Assembly (NCBI GenBank): GCA_032173965.1
Contig: CM063284.1
Span: 111,822,410-111,886,409 of the forward strand
Source of the DNA: Sitta carolinensis
Lineage: Eukaryota > Chordata > Aves > Passeriformes > Sittidae
Direction: 5' to 3'
DNA: 64,000 nt
The number at the start of each line of letters is the position of its first letter. The stretch's first letter is position 1. Positions 52,101-64,000 of the stretch are shown piece by piece. The notes under the pieces were generated by a model. That model did not search any database, was not told the origin of the DNA, and saw only the letters and a program-made list of their open reading frames with translations. The position numbers and the translations under genes were made by a program.

Positions 52101-52926
52101 TCCTCTGTAGTTAAAAAGTAGTGACCTTGTTTGGATTATTTTAGTCCAATCCTATAAAGTGTACCTTTTTCTCAGAATACTACTAATGCCTGAAATTTCA
52201 ATGGTATGCTGTAGATTGTATTATGTTTGAAATTTACCTGAAAGTCTTGATATTTTGTTTTAAAATCCAAGGAAAAGATTAGCTTAATAGCAAAATATAC
52301 ATTTTGAAATAGGTATTCTTCCTTCTCACCAAAAAGGTTAGATAATGAAACTGAAATAAATGAAGATCTGAAGGGAAGAGAAAATGGACTCTGAAAAACA
52401 TAAGGTGTCACAGAACACAACAATACAAACGAATGAGGTGGGTAAAATCACATTGGAGAGAATACAAATGAAATTAAAGGAAAAGGGAGTATAACAAGAT
52501 AGGGGACACGATTTCAAATGAAACAAGTCGACAAAACCATAAAGAAGATGTGGGGGGAGGGTGGGGGGTGTAGATAATGATTAAAAATGTAGCGACATAG
52601 AAGGATGTAAAAGGGAACAGTGATAAATTGTAAATGAAAGGAAAGGAGTAGGTAAAGAGGCTTATGTCCCATGACATTAAATGGAATAATTTAAATTATA
52701 ATGTTTAAAAAATCCATAGATATACACTACTGAAAAAAGTAGGAAATGAACATTGCAATAAAATAACTATGTTCAGAAAGATTACTTTCTAATAAGTGTC
52801 TTCATAAAGAGAAAGACAAAGATAAAGAAATTAGGCACATCTGTAAGTTTCTCTTCCATGAGTATAGATAGCTAATCTGTGATAAGCCTATGTTCATATA
52901 TGATTTTGGCAATAAGACTTTTCTTA

Positions 52927-52954
52927 CCATTATATGTTAGCCATTATATGTTAG
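52927..52954 (+). repeat. 14-bp tandem duplication
   Basis: CCATTATATGTTAG occurs twice in a row with no mismatch. Confidence 0.95.
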
Positions 52955-54082
52955 ATTTTCAAAGGAAAAAAAAGGAATGCATTGTTAATAGTTTGACTTT
53001 GGAGAAATTCTGCTTCCCAGCTTTTACATTACATGAAATGAATTTTGCAGTCCCAGAGTACTCAGGAATGGATGAATTCCAAATTATGTAATGTCTGTGG
53101 GACTGTGATAACTCATCACATTTGGGAAATCCACCCTTTCTTAAACAGAGGAATGTAATAAAAGAAGGTAAGGAGACTATATCTAAGCCACTGTAGCAGA
53201 GAGGTGTATTGGATGAATTTTGTAAAATATAGTCACTCTGTCTATGACTGGAAGTTCTTTTGGATTTATTTATTCTAAGCTCGGAGAAAAAACAAAATTG
53301 CATCTTAAAAGTTCCAACAAAGACTCATGTGTGTCTCTGTTGTGACTAAGACGAGAAAAAACAAAGAATATTTTTTTGCTGAAAATGGTATCTCATAAGC
53401 AGCAAGATCATGAAACAAAGGGTACACTGTTGCAATGGATCTTTCCCCTGTTTAATGTTATGAAAGCAAGATATGACTGCATCTGCCAGCATATGAGTAT
53501 CTTGTGATTCTGATATATAGCAACTTCTTCCTAAACTTTGGAAAATCAGTTAATCTTCAGTATGGTTTGATACGTCTGAAGAGACTTATGACACATAAAA
53601 TAGTCCATCCGTTAGCATTGATATACAGAAGTGATGCATTTTGCTTTTTCATTCATATTGTCATAATTTCCGTGTGTTCACTGTAGAAAAAGTAACTTTT
53701 TCTTTGGAAGCCTCTCATTCTAGAGTGAAACTTTGAGGAGATCCAAAACAAATGTGCAAATTTTTAAGAGTCTAGTATTTTCATATCTGCCTGTCCCATT
53801 GACCACTTTGAATTACTGTTTATTGAGATCAAGTTTTTACATTTTAAGCTTCCTTTCAATAAAAGACAAATCAATCACATTTGCCAGTCACATATTTATG
53901 TATAAAATTAAGAACAAATGTTCTGCTATGAAACCAGTAAAAGAACAGTGAAAAAATAAAGCTTTTTAAGATACTCAACAATATCTTTATGATTTAAATT
54001 CATAATTCTCTCATAAAGTTCTACCATTTTTTACAATGCAGAGAGATGACTAAAACTTAGATTTCCTCACTATCCACCTGTG

Positions 54083-54140
54083 TGACTTTCTGCTTCAAGA
54101 AAAAAAGAAGTGACTTTCTGCTTCAAGAAAAAAAGAAGTG
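54083..54140 (+). repeat. 28-bp tandem duplication, two exact copies
   Basis: The unit TGACTTTCTGCTTCAAG followed by seven A-rich bases and GAAG occurs at 54083-54110 and 54111-54138, identical in both copies, plus a further TG. Exact identity suggests a recent duplication. Confidence 0.95.
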
Positions 54141-54995
54141 TAAATCCTACTAATATAAAAGACCAACACATATGAAAATGGGAATGTTCACAGGTTTATA
54201 TTATTGCTGCAATATTATCCAATATTCTGAAGGGAAAAAAGCTGTATAATGTACATAGGTATGCTATAGCTCTAGTGTAGTGAAACTGTAGCTTCTCTTC
54301 CTTAAGTTGCCAGAAACTGTAATTTAAAGCTCAATATCCTTTCTTAGCTATTATTTTGTACTCTTCCAAATTTTATTCTAAAATTCCATTGTCATACACA
54401 GAAATTCAGGTTTATTGCCAGTCTTTAGTGAGGTCTATCAGTACATCTCTGAGTATAACTCTCAAATGTTTTTCTGTTTTAAGAGTGATCCTCTTCTTCC
54501 ACAAGATGGAAGTATGTACAATTCACAGGAAGAGGTCTTGCTCACTTGTGCTTCTGAGCATAGATGCAATTTGTATTTGAGGTTCCAGTTCTTTGGTAAT
54601 AGTGGAAGAGAAGTAGCACTTGCTGTCTGTTCCCACTCATGCTTTCTGCCAGGAACACTAGAGAGGCACTTGCCAAAGGGTGAGTTAGATTGGTTTAAAG
54701 CATATCTTGTGGTCACATAATGTGGAGCTTAAGACTTTCATTCCTTGTTCATTTCAGTACTGTATGAATTTTGTAATATTTTATAGAATTTTTCCAATGA
54801 ATTCTTCAGGTTGTGTGTAGTGGCATCATGGCTGTGCACTATTCTATCAGCACTGCAGTGTACTCAACACAGTGCATCAACCCTCAGGATTTCTTGCACT
54901 GCGATTCAATGTATTTCCTTCTGGTTGCCTTGGTTTCCAACCCCCCAGCCCCAAAATAAAAACAAAACCCCAAATTAAACAAACAGACACCACCC

Positions 54996-55041
54996 AAACA
55001 AAACAAAACAAAACAAAACAAAACAAAACAAAACAAAACAA
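54996..55041 (+). repeat. (AAAAC)n microsatellite
   Basis: About nine units, embedded in a wider A/C-rich stretch (54940-55135) with CCAAC and CCAAA motifs. The frames crossing it are composition artefacts. Confidence 0.95.
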
Positions 55042-57542
55042 AGCACAAACAAACAAAACCAAAGCAAAAACCAGCCAAAAGCCAACCAACCAACCAAAAA
55101 AAAAAAACAAACCATCACAAAACCAAAGCCAAAACCTGCATATATTTTCTAGCCCAGAGAGCCAAACCATATATTTCTGATTTTTTCTTGTTTGAAATGC
55201 TAAGGAGCTACCTTAATGCTATCTCATATTAATACCACTGTTATGTTCCTGCCTTTCATAAAATGTTCTCTGAAAACTATCCACCAGTTTTGTTCTTAAC
55301 AATGAGCTAAAAAAACACCAAAGAATAAACCCAAGTGGAACTACAAGAAGTGTAGAAATATGGGTTCATTTTTCTAAGTTAGCTTTGTCAGAAAGAAACC
55401 TGAACAGGCCCTCTGCAAAGCCAGAGGCAAAAAGATGATTCACTGTATTAAAGCTCACATCTGCTTCAGCACGTGACAGGAGCAGCTGCTCACCCACACC
55501 AAAAGAGTCCGTAACACAGCCCTGCATTGAAAGACATAAGTGTAAATGTTCACAGAAGAGCCTTTTCTGTGGCTCATCTGATGTAATACTGACATTTCAA
55601 CATGCTTATACAGTAAAACAAATTTTGATAAGGCTTATCTTAAAAATACCCCATAATCTTAATTAACTCACTTCTCTGTTCCATGAATTGGTGTGTGAAT
55701 GGCACAGATGTGGAAATAGTTTACAAATATAATGCCTCCAGGGAGAGACAACCAGTATCATGGAAAGCAGTAGTGAAGTCTGGTTTTTAGAATTGCTTCC
55801 TTTGCTTCTTCTGCTTGTGTCAAATAAGCAGTGAGTTTCAACTACAGCATTTCCATGGCTGGAAATTTCATAACATTCCTCTTGACAATAGATTTCTGGA
55901 CGTGATTTTGAGAGATCAAACTTCATGATCTCAGTGAAGGTACTAAGAAAGCCATTCTCATCCAACTGGCTGACTTTTTTACTCTTTAAATTTCAGAAGC
56001 TGAACACATTAAGACTTGTTCTATTTGTCAAAATTAATTGTGTTTACTATAAGCAAAAATTCACATATGATATATATACATAAAAAGTGATTGCATAATT
56101 CTTGTGTCTTTGTGATAAAAATGAATTATGGCTTGCCAGAAGCTTGAAAAATAAGTAGATTAAGAGAAAAAAAAAATTAAACCGCTTCATCCATCCACTT
56201 TCTGGTGTTTATGTCCATGGTTCTCTGTACTGAACTGAGAATCATATCTTCAGATTTAAAGATGTTTTAAGTTATCTAGTACATGTCAACATATTTAGAA
56301 TGTAACGTAGCAAGAAAAATTTTAACGATGCTATAAAATTCTAACCAATAAATTATTAAACAAAACAATTTTATATTCTTCACTTAACATTCTGTAGCAT
56401 GTTTTTTAATTAGCAAGCTGATAGAAGGTTAAAGTGTCTTTGAAACAAGTATCTCTGCTCTTTAAAAGTGGGAGTTTGGTTCTCCAAAGACATAATAATC
56501 TCAAGGAAGAATTTTACGTCTTATCCTCTATTTTATATTTAGTAATTTGACTAGTATCTGTAAAAATGAAAATCTTCTTATGGGTTATTTTTCTGTTTCT
56601 TTATTTTCCAATACGATTATTCACTTACTGTTCAACAGTCATGCTAAACTTACCTATACAGTAAGAGAAAGGAAGACTATCAAGGTTATATATAAACTCT
56701 GAAATATTTGGAGGACAATCCAAATTTAGCATGAAGAGAACAACATCAGGAACAGAAAAAATTTGTCCTTGAATTTTCTTTTTGAAAGCTGGATATGAAA
56801 CAGGCTTAAATATTGCACTTGATGTATTGCATTTTATGTTTCTTTTGAGCAGTTAGCTTTACAGCACTATTAAAACCAGTGAAATAAAACCAGATTTTTT
56901 TTAAAGAAAAATACCCAAATTAGTGAGAAATGCAAATTAGTAATAACTAGGTGTTCAGTTAATTTTTTTCTCCTCTGGGTTTTCTTCTTTACTTCCCTGT
57001 GTATATTTTTTCCTAGCTTATGAATGATGTTGAATTTGGTAAATACAAAATTGTTATAGCCTAACTGAAATATTCTTCTTAACTTATGACTGTATAAATA
57101 AATGATTTTACTATTCAGGTGAATAATTGATCTCTTCCCTGTGAACGTCTCTGAGTCAACAAATTTGAAAGATTTTGAGAACTTGAGGCACCCTTGCTAG
57201 TATTATGTACGTTTGGAAGATCTTATGGTGCATGTTTAACTAGACAGAAGTGAAGACCAGGTGAGATGCAGGCTTTAGCATTTTCTTCCTAAATGTATTG
57301 CCCCATTGCAGAGAAGGTATTATTTCCCAACAATTCATTTGATTTGGGTGTGTTCCTAAGCACAATGGCTCTCACATCTGAGATTAATGAGACTGTTAAT
57401 CAGACAGCTCCAAAGGGGAGCACTGTGAAGAGCTGGATCGTGCTGTGAAGGGGATGACAGCAGCCTCTAGTGTAGGATGGAGCCCAGCCATGCTGTGCCT
57501 CATCGTGAGGGCATGAGTGTCACATGGGTGGTTCTGTGGTAC

Positions 57543-57986
57543 TGGTGCCTTAAGTTTTATCTTTTATATTTTTTAGATTCTGTGCTGTTTTAGCGGGTAG
57601 TTTTATGTTTCACATTAAGTGCTACTAAGCTTCACAGAGTAGATAGACAAAACAATTCCTTCTCTAGTTTGATACCAAGGACAACTTTCAGGCCCAAGAA
57701 TGAAAACAATAGTGAAGTGAGAAGAAAAATAAGAAGGATGTATCTCCATAATCTGAAGCTATGGTTGGACAATTGATTCTGATATGCTGATGGACCAGAA
57801 CTTATAAAAGTGTGAGACCTTGTGATCGTTCATCCATTTTGTGACCATTTTAGGGTGCATCTTGGGCGTGGTCTGGCTGGACTCTTGTGCTTCCCAGGTG
57901 TATCCACTGAAGCCTTTTAATAAATACCTACTTTGTCCTTTTGTCCTGTCTGGTCTCTGTTCCAGGTCAGCCTCCAGAAGGCATCA
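57543..57986 (+). mobile_element. Solo LTR, 444 bp, with TATA box and poly(A) signal
   Basis: TATA box TTATAAAA at 57803-57809 and AATAAA at 57919-57924 give a standard U3-R-U5 layout. The element runs TGGTGCC...GGCATCA and is flanked by GTAC on both sides (57539-57542 and 57987-57990). A 4-bp duplication would suggest an ERV1-type element, but GTAC is short and palindromic, so the left edge could be off by a few bases. No internal viral sequence is adjacent. Confidence 0.75.
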
Positions 57987-58184
57987 GTACCAATCTGCCT
58001 TTAGCCCTGCTGGGCCTGCCTCATGTGCACTCTTGTATCCCACGTGATTGCTCAAGAAATGCAGATCTGCAAACCTTGCTCAGTGCACATTTGAAATGGG
58101 GGAGCGTGGAGGTAGGTCTGGGCTGAGCACATACTGGCAGGATGAACAATTTTTCTCAGTTCTAGGTTTTCTTTTTTTTAAGAA

Positions 58185-59295
58185 TGACCTGCAATTCTCC
58201 AGGAGACAGTGATGTATCTGAAAAGTGATAGACCAGGTGATATAATCTGTACTTCAGGGAAGCATACTTTGGCCTCTTCAGGGATCTGCCTGGTAGAGTA
58301 CCATGGAATAAAGCCCTGGATGGAAGAGGAACCTAAGAAAGCTGGATGGCATTCAAGGATCATCTCCTCATCATCATGTCTCAGGAGTGACACATCCTAA
58401 TGAAGAAGTCAGGCAAAATGCCAGTAGTCCTGTGTACTTGAAAAAGGAGCTCCAGGACAAACTCAGCAAAAAAGGAAGGCTACAGTGGATAGAAGCAAGG
58501 ACAGATAGCCTGGGAGGAATGCAAAGGAATTGTTCTAGGAGCCAGGGTTCAGGTTAGGAAAGTTAAAGCTCTAATAGTGCTAAATCTCACCAGATGCTGA
58601 CCACAACAAGAAAAGCTTCTATAGCTATGTTGGTGAAAAGAAGGAAGACTAGGAAAAATGTGGTCCCTCTCCAGAAGGAAATATGTGATTTGATTACTTG
58701 GCATATGGAGGAAGCTGAGGTACTCCAAGAATTTTTGTCTCAATCTTCACCAGCAAATGCTCAAACCACATTACCCAAATCACAAAAGGTAAAGACAAAG
58801 ACTGGGAGAATATATTGGGTTCCATTGTAGGAGATCAGGTTTGAGACCATGGAAGAAGCCTGAAGGTGCACAAGACCCTGGGATCTGATGAGATGCATTA
58901 GTGGCTCCTGACGGAACTCAGAGCCATGATGATGGGAGGGCTGGAGAAGCAGAATTTCTCCTATGAAACCAGGCTGTGAGACTTGAGATTATTCAGACTG
59001 GAGAAGGTTCTGGGGAGACCTTGTGGCAGCCTTCCTGCACCTAAAGGTACTACAAGAAAGATGGAGAAGGACTTTATACAAGGACATATAGTGACAGGAT
59101 ACAGATGGCTTTAAACTAAAAGAGGGTAGGTTTAGAATAGATACAAGGAAGAAATTCTTTACTGTGAGGATGGTGAGGCACAGATTTCTCAGAGACATTG
59201 TGGATGCCCCACCCCTGAAAGTGTTCAAGGCCCAGTTGGGCTGGACTTTGAACAACCATCTCAAACTATGCTGTAATGCTGTGAAAACCTGTGAA
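58185..59295 (+). mobile_element. CR1 LINE with ORF2 linker region and internal deletion
   Basis: The left part (about 58240-58900) matches the CR1 ORF2 segment between the endonuclease and reverse-transcriptase domains: AAAAAGGAGCTCCAGGACAA, AAGAAAAGCTTCTATAGC, AAAATGTGGTCCCTCTCC, GTGCACAAGACCCTGGG. From about 58930 it jumps to the 3' end (GGAGAAGCAGAATTTCTCC, then AAGTGTTCAAGGCCCAGTTG). Almost all of the reverse-transcriptase core is therefore missing. Frame is broken by stops; it is a dead copy but longer at the 5' side than most. Confidence 0.9.
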
Positions 59296-59299
59296 TGAT

Positions 59300-60499
59300 A
59301 GACTTAAAAAATCCATGAAAAAAATTAATATTGATTAAAGAGAAGGTCGCATTAAATTATTCTTTCAATGTCAGGAGTAATCTTTTTTTTCTTTTGTCTA
59401 CATGGTTTTCAGGCAGTTAAGTATTTGGAGGCTGTTTTTGATAAACGAAAAACTTAGGTTATTTTCCCAGTGGGGGAAAAAAAAAAAGAAGAGAGAAAAC
59501 ACTTTTCTAAAACATATGTTTTGCCAGATTTTGACATTTGTAATATTTTGTGACAGCTTGAGAATGACTGTACTGGACAAAAAAAGGTACAGCTCTTGTA
59601 GAGGACTGATCCGGCCACAAGAGAGCACTGTAAAACCAAAGAAGGACAGCTTCAGCAAAGTTCATGAGACCCAAATGTGATGTTTTCTCTGCTGCTGTCA
59701 GAAAGCTCAAGAAATTATGACTATGTTTATTGATGTTAGCACCAGACAGATAATTAATTATTTAGTTTTTTTTTTCTGAGAAGTGAAAAGGTCACCTTCA
59801 TTACACATAACTTTGAAAAATACCATACGTGATACTGCAGATCATGAAACATTAAAATGCAAGAAGTGATTGAGAATTACAGAGGCCATATGTTTGCTTT
59901 ACGTGTCCTTCCAGGTTTGAAATGATCAGATTTCTACACTACTGAGTAGTTTGAAAAATATTTTTCATAGAAAAATATGATTCACAAACCCTACATTGAA
60001 AAAGCAGAGGTTGAGGTCTTTTCTATTGTATCTGTAAGGAAGATGAGAATTGCTGAAAAGAAAGTCTGGGAGAGATTGCAGGATATTATTTTTCATCTTC
60101 AAGAAAGAGTAGAAACATAGTAAACAAAGGGTCAAGACCAGAAAAGCAGCAAAAATGAAAATCAGGAAGGAAAAATGAGCAATTAATCTCTAGTCAAGAA
60201 ATATTAACAGGCTAAGCTAGAAGGCAACATGAGAAACCAGATTTCCAGGTGTATATCCTGACAGCCCCTGGGCATGCACACGACTGCTCACTGCATATGT
60301 CTTTCTCTCCAAGTTTCTCCAGCAAGCAGTGACCATATTCCACACCTGCAGCTGGGATTCTCCGTGGATCTGATCTCAGAAGCTCCTGCTAAGCCTTGAC
60401 CAGACTGTCTGAGCAGTGAAAGATTCCTGGACCTTACCAGTTGAGCTGAGGCACTCACTCCCTGACTGTAGCAGGAGATGTTGCATGGTAGAGGTGGGA
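59300..60499. other. Spacer between CR1 and LTR elements
   Basis: AT-rich to about 60180 with nothing recognised. 60240-60500 becomes more GC-balanced and may belong to the LTR that follows. Confidence 0.55.
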
Positions 60500-61424
60500 A
60501 TAATCAGAAATATTGGATGCCAAATCAAGGCGTGAAACAAAGGATAAGCAGTTCTGTGTAACCTTGGTAAGCCAGTTGCCTGAATTCTATCCTATTAGTG
60601 AAACAGTACCATTGTGAATTCTAGTCCTGGTGGAATGGTACCATTGTTACTGAACTTTCGGAAAAAAGCCTAGCAGTTACTGACTGAGGTTATGGCCAGG
60701 ATGGAAACTTAGAGATGACCAAAGTCAATCCTCTTGTGACCTTATAAACAGCAGTCCTAAGAGAGGCTCTTTGAGCTCTCCTGGACTGCAGTAGGCTGTG
60801 CCAGCACCTCTCTCTGAGAAGGATGCCTCTCAGAGCTCACTCGATTGTCAGGCTTGCAACATGTGAAGAACCATTGCTGAAAACGATGCATAAACCCATC
60901 CCCTCCACATTCATTCACACTCCTCAAGGTGCAACCTTTGCCTGTTGGGAATAACAAAGGGATTTGATGTGAGTATTTCACTGAACCCAGGAGTAATTTT
61001 TGATAGGTATTTCTACATACATAGGTGCAAAATAGATGTATACATAATTTTACCTTTGTGCGCATATGAATTGGTTATGGTATGAATGTTGCTATCTCAA
61101 ATCAATAACAAACCTCATTAAATCACTTTGAAAATGTTGAAGTACTCAATGATAAAGTACAGCTAAGCCCTTTTTCACCCTTATCTACATCGATATCTTT
61201 TGCACCCTTACTCCATTTTACGTTCCTGGATTCCATGTAAATAATTCCAAACTGCTTCTAACTTGATCATCCTTTGTATGCTTTACCCTGTGTAGTAAGT
61301 AATAGAGTAAAACCTTGCCATCAAACCCTGTAAAGTTGTATTTTCACAAATTCATATTAAACCTTGATTTTTCCAAGGTCTTTCATCGTGTTTCTTTAAG
61401 TGACCAAAGCACTCAATTAGAACA
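60500..61424 (+). mobile_element. Probable ERV LTR, left edge unresolved
   Basis: Contains CTTATAAACAGC (TATA box 60743-60748) followed by a leader-like region, an ATTAAA signal at 61356-61361 and an end at AATTAGAACA. It resembles a recurrent avian LTR from memory. The bases after the end, GCTGCC (61425-61430), nearly match GTTGCC at 60575-60580, which would place the start at 60581; the resemblance seems to extend further left, so the start given is approximate. Confidence 0.55.
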
Positions 61425-61565
61425 GCTGCCAGATCAGCTCTAACAGCCCTACCTGGTTTAGGCTTGGGAAGTCCCATACTCTTCACACCCTCTTGCTAAT
61501 TCTGCATGATGAGCCTGCAGAGAGAGACTAGCCTTATATTCTGTGCTTCCTTGGGTGTCAGTTCC

Positions 61566-61891
61566 TGTGGTGGTTTGAAAAGGAAGTGAATTTTTTGGGA
61601 TTCAGTGGTCAAACCAATGGGTGCTCAGGTTTGAATATTGGCACTTAGTGTGGCCACTGAGGACAAGGATCCGCCTCTGAGAACACAGGGGGTTAAAAGC
61701 AGAGGGCTCCCAGGAGAACTCTCTCTTGGTTCCGGTCCCTGAGGACGGGCGGATCTCCCCTGCCCAGCTGGGCGGGCTGGGCGAGGTAGAACGGAGCCTT
61801 GGGCAGAGAGGGGAGAGGAAGATCCTGCAGGATGGAAGGGTGGAGAGAATACAAGAACCTTGAGAGGCATCAGACAGCCTCCTTCCCCCCC

Positions 61892-61952
<61 letters not shown>

Positions 61953-62921
61953 CTGTGTCTGTGCCACCTTGAAATTTGATATCGGCAGCTGGGCAGCACG
62001 GCTGAAGGAGTAAGGAGGGGGTGGCACGAGAAGATACCGTGGGAGTTCTGGGCAGGCACAGTCCAAGGTTTTAACCCTTTTCGTAGATGATGGAAACTTT
62101 ATAAATGCTGATCCTCCTGAATCTGAAGAAAAAAAAAGATAGAAGTGAAATAGAGAGCACCGGACAAAGATGATGAAAGTTCGTGCAAGTGGAAGATTGT
62201 CAGAGGATGCTGAAAGGAATCCTAGGTAGGAAGAGATGATGGAGTGGCCTTTGGCTGGACTTTTCTTGTAAGGCCATGGACTGACCCATTTCTTTTCTGT
62301 GACGCAGAGACTGCATCTGGGGAGAGGCATTGGCTTGGAGCCAAGAGTGGACAGTAGAAGAGTGGTGTGAGCAGAGATGGAGAGGAAGAGCTCTGTTCTC
62401 AAGGCTCCTCGGCCCCAGGGGGTGAAATTGGGGGGGACTGATGTCCCAAGATTTGAGAAGCTGTCGTTTTTTTTGGAACTGACTAAAGCATCTTTAAAAA
62501 GAGAAACCCTAGAAACAGTTCTGGTCCATGCACAGTGGTGAGAGCACTGGACGTGGAAGAAGAGGTCACGATATAGTGCAAGAAGGACTCCTATCTCTCC
62601 TTGATGAACTAAGTACTGATCATCAAAAGGGTGGTAATAGACTGAGGATTAATTATCTGAGAAGTGGTAACTTGACTAGAAATTTTTAGTTTTGTTGTAC
62701 TGTGTTGAGAACTTGGGTGGGGGGAGGAGGAGTGTTTTTTAAAGTTTTCATCCCTTTTGTTTGTGTCTCTTTTACATATTGTAAGTGAATAAAGTTCCTC
62801 TTTCCTTTTGTTTCTAAATTAAAAGCTGTTTTGCTCTGTTTTTGGTCACATCTCACAGTAAGCACCAGGGACGGTATATCTTCATGGGGCACTGGCCTTG
62901 TGCCAGCGTCAAACCATGACA
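61566..62921 (+). mobile_element. Long solo LTR (1,356 bp) with GA microsatellite
   Basis: Bounded by TG...CA and by the 5-bp duplication GTTCC (61561-61565 and 62922-62926). The termini are imperfect inverted repeats: TGTGGTGGTTTGA at the left, and TGTCATGGTTTGA when the right end is read in reverse. A poly(A) signal AATAAA sits at 62788-62793. The 5-bp duplication suggests an ERVL-like element. The minus strand holds a long frame (61602-62402) that is a composition artefact, not a gene. Confidence 0.85.
61894..61950 (+). repeat. (GA)n microsatellite inside the long LTR
   Basis: About 28 uninterrupted GA units. It lies within the LTR at 61566-62921 and is likely to vary in length between individuals. 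Confidence 0.97.
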
Positions 62922-62926
62922 GTTCC

Positions 62927-64000
62927 AGATACGGAATTATTTCTTGTTTAAGTCTGAAAAAAAGAGCAACACCCTACCTCCACATTGCCTTGCAATCCCC
63001 TTCTCTAATCCAGAATCACTGCCATGGAGAAGTGTGGCCATCTGCAGGATGGGGTTCTCTGGGACAGTGACCTTCATGGCCTTGCTGCTGAGATGAAGAC
63101 ATGCTACTGGGAAAATGGAAGAATAGCACAGTGGGAGAAGCGCCTCTGATCAGAATTTGTGCCAGAGATACATCAACCATTTGGGCAGGGATAAGGTGAC
63201 ATAACAAATGGGTTGAAATAATAATAGAAAAGATTTTAAAAGTAGAAAATTTTGTGTATTTTGTCTGTCAGGTTAATCAAGACTATTTAGAAGGGTTAAC
63301 AGAGAGAAATTTCAATAAATACCTGCAAAACATACCAGCTGCAGGGTCTTCCAGCAGTGATTCTTGCAAAATATGAGTAAACAAGCAGCTTGAGAGTTTT
63401 ATCCAGATACACAAAATACAAAACCTCCTAAACTCACTGCAAATAAACAGTGAAGCACAGTGTGAATAAAGGGAATCAAAATAATGTCACTTCTGTAGAG
63501 ATCATACTTCAGCCATCAGAGGGACCAGATTAAAATAACCTATAATTTACTTCATGCTTTATGTCTCTTCTCTGTTGTCTGGCTTTAGCCCTTTGGAAAT
63601 ACCTTGACAAGGAGAAATAGAATGTATAGAACTGTAGAACTCGATGTGAAACTGAGAAACGACTGAAATTATATGAACAAGAGAAGGTTATGCATCAAAT
63701 TTCTTGATAATCTTTGTACTTGAACTTATAAGGAACATGAACTAGTAATGAAATTAAACTTGTCTTTCAGAGCTGTTTACAGTAAAATTTGGTGGTGTGC
63801 AACGAGTGATAAAAAGTGAATTTCTGCTAATTAAGCTGCAATGTTCCTGCTCAGGTGATTGTATGTCTCACTCTGCATACAAAGCTACATTTTTATGATC
63901 ATAATTTGGCAAGATTTGGTGATATGACCCTGGTGCCTCAAATACATCTCTTCTTTTAGATGCTGTCAAAACTTTGCTTGATAACCCATTTGGTTAAAAG
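62927..64000. other. Intergenic DNA at the right edge
   Basis: No gene, LTR or LINE seen. Confidence 0.7.

Larger units (their letters stand above)
49150..57538. other. Intergenic desert
   Basis: No supportable gene. 50330-50600 is pyrimidine-rich and carries two overlapping composition-driven frames. A G-rich cluster is at 52552-52569. Tandem duplications and the (AAAAC)n tract are listed separately. 56000-57100 is strongly AT-rich. Confidence 0.7.

Noticed and set aside
54877..55180. Lys/Gln/Asn-rich and Phe/Val-rich frames on both strands
   Set aside because: Products of the (AAAAC)n and A/C-rich low-complexity tract.
61602..62402. Longest open frame in the window (266 codons, minus)
   Set aside because: Antisense to the 1,356-bp LTR and built partly from the GA microsatellite (Leu-Ser repeats). 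No domain or gene structure.
57400..62930. A full-length provirus across the right-hand LTR cluster
   Set aside because: The LTRs belong to different types, each with its own flanks, and no gag, pol or env sequence lies between them.

Overview
This is a gene-poor stretch of a vertebrate, almost certainly bird, genome. The CR1 LINE tails (ending in ATTCTATGATTCT-like motifs) and the endogenous-retrovirus LTR types are avian; the LTR sequences look most like songbird ones (inference from recall, no database search). Intergenic DNA is AT-rich, with two short CpG-rich islands.

The one protein-coding gene that can be supported is SNAI2 (Slug), on the minus strand at about 31.27-34.92 kb. Three coding exons (34744-34666, 34098-33553, 32580-32399) join in phase at GT/AG sites to give 268 codons plus a stop: a SNAG repressor domain, a proline/serine-rich middle and five zinc fingers, all ligands intact. 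A CpG-rich promoter region covers the first exon and its upstream side, and the best 3' end signal lies at 31284-31289.

Layout: 1-31 kb is desert with CR1 fragments (9.0, 18.7, 27.8 kb) and one clean solo LTR (23.4-24.0 kb, 5-bp target duplication). 31-35 kb is SNAI2. 35-39.5 kb is its upstream flank with a long pyrimidine tract. 39.58-39.92 kb is an orphan CpG island about 5 kb upstream of SNAI2. 40.0-40.7 kb holds two CR1 tails in opposite orientation. 41.2-42.2 kb holds a decayed coding-like stretch that may derive from MKI67 (tentative). 47.46-48.25 kb holds two copies of one LTR facing each other, followed by a CR1 3' end. 49-57.5 kb is desert. 57.5-62.9 kb is a dense repeat cluster: a 444-bp LTR, a CR1 with part of its ORF2, a third LTR type, and a 1,356-bp LTR with a GA microsatellite.

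No tRNA, rRNA, CRISPR or operon-like system was seen, and I found no convincing new multi-gene system. The best leads are the possible MKI67 retrocopy, the mirrored LTR pair, the orphan CpG island, and complementary homopolymers flanking SNAI2 exon 3.
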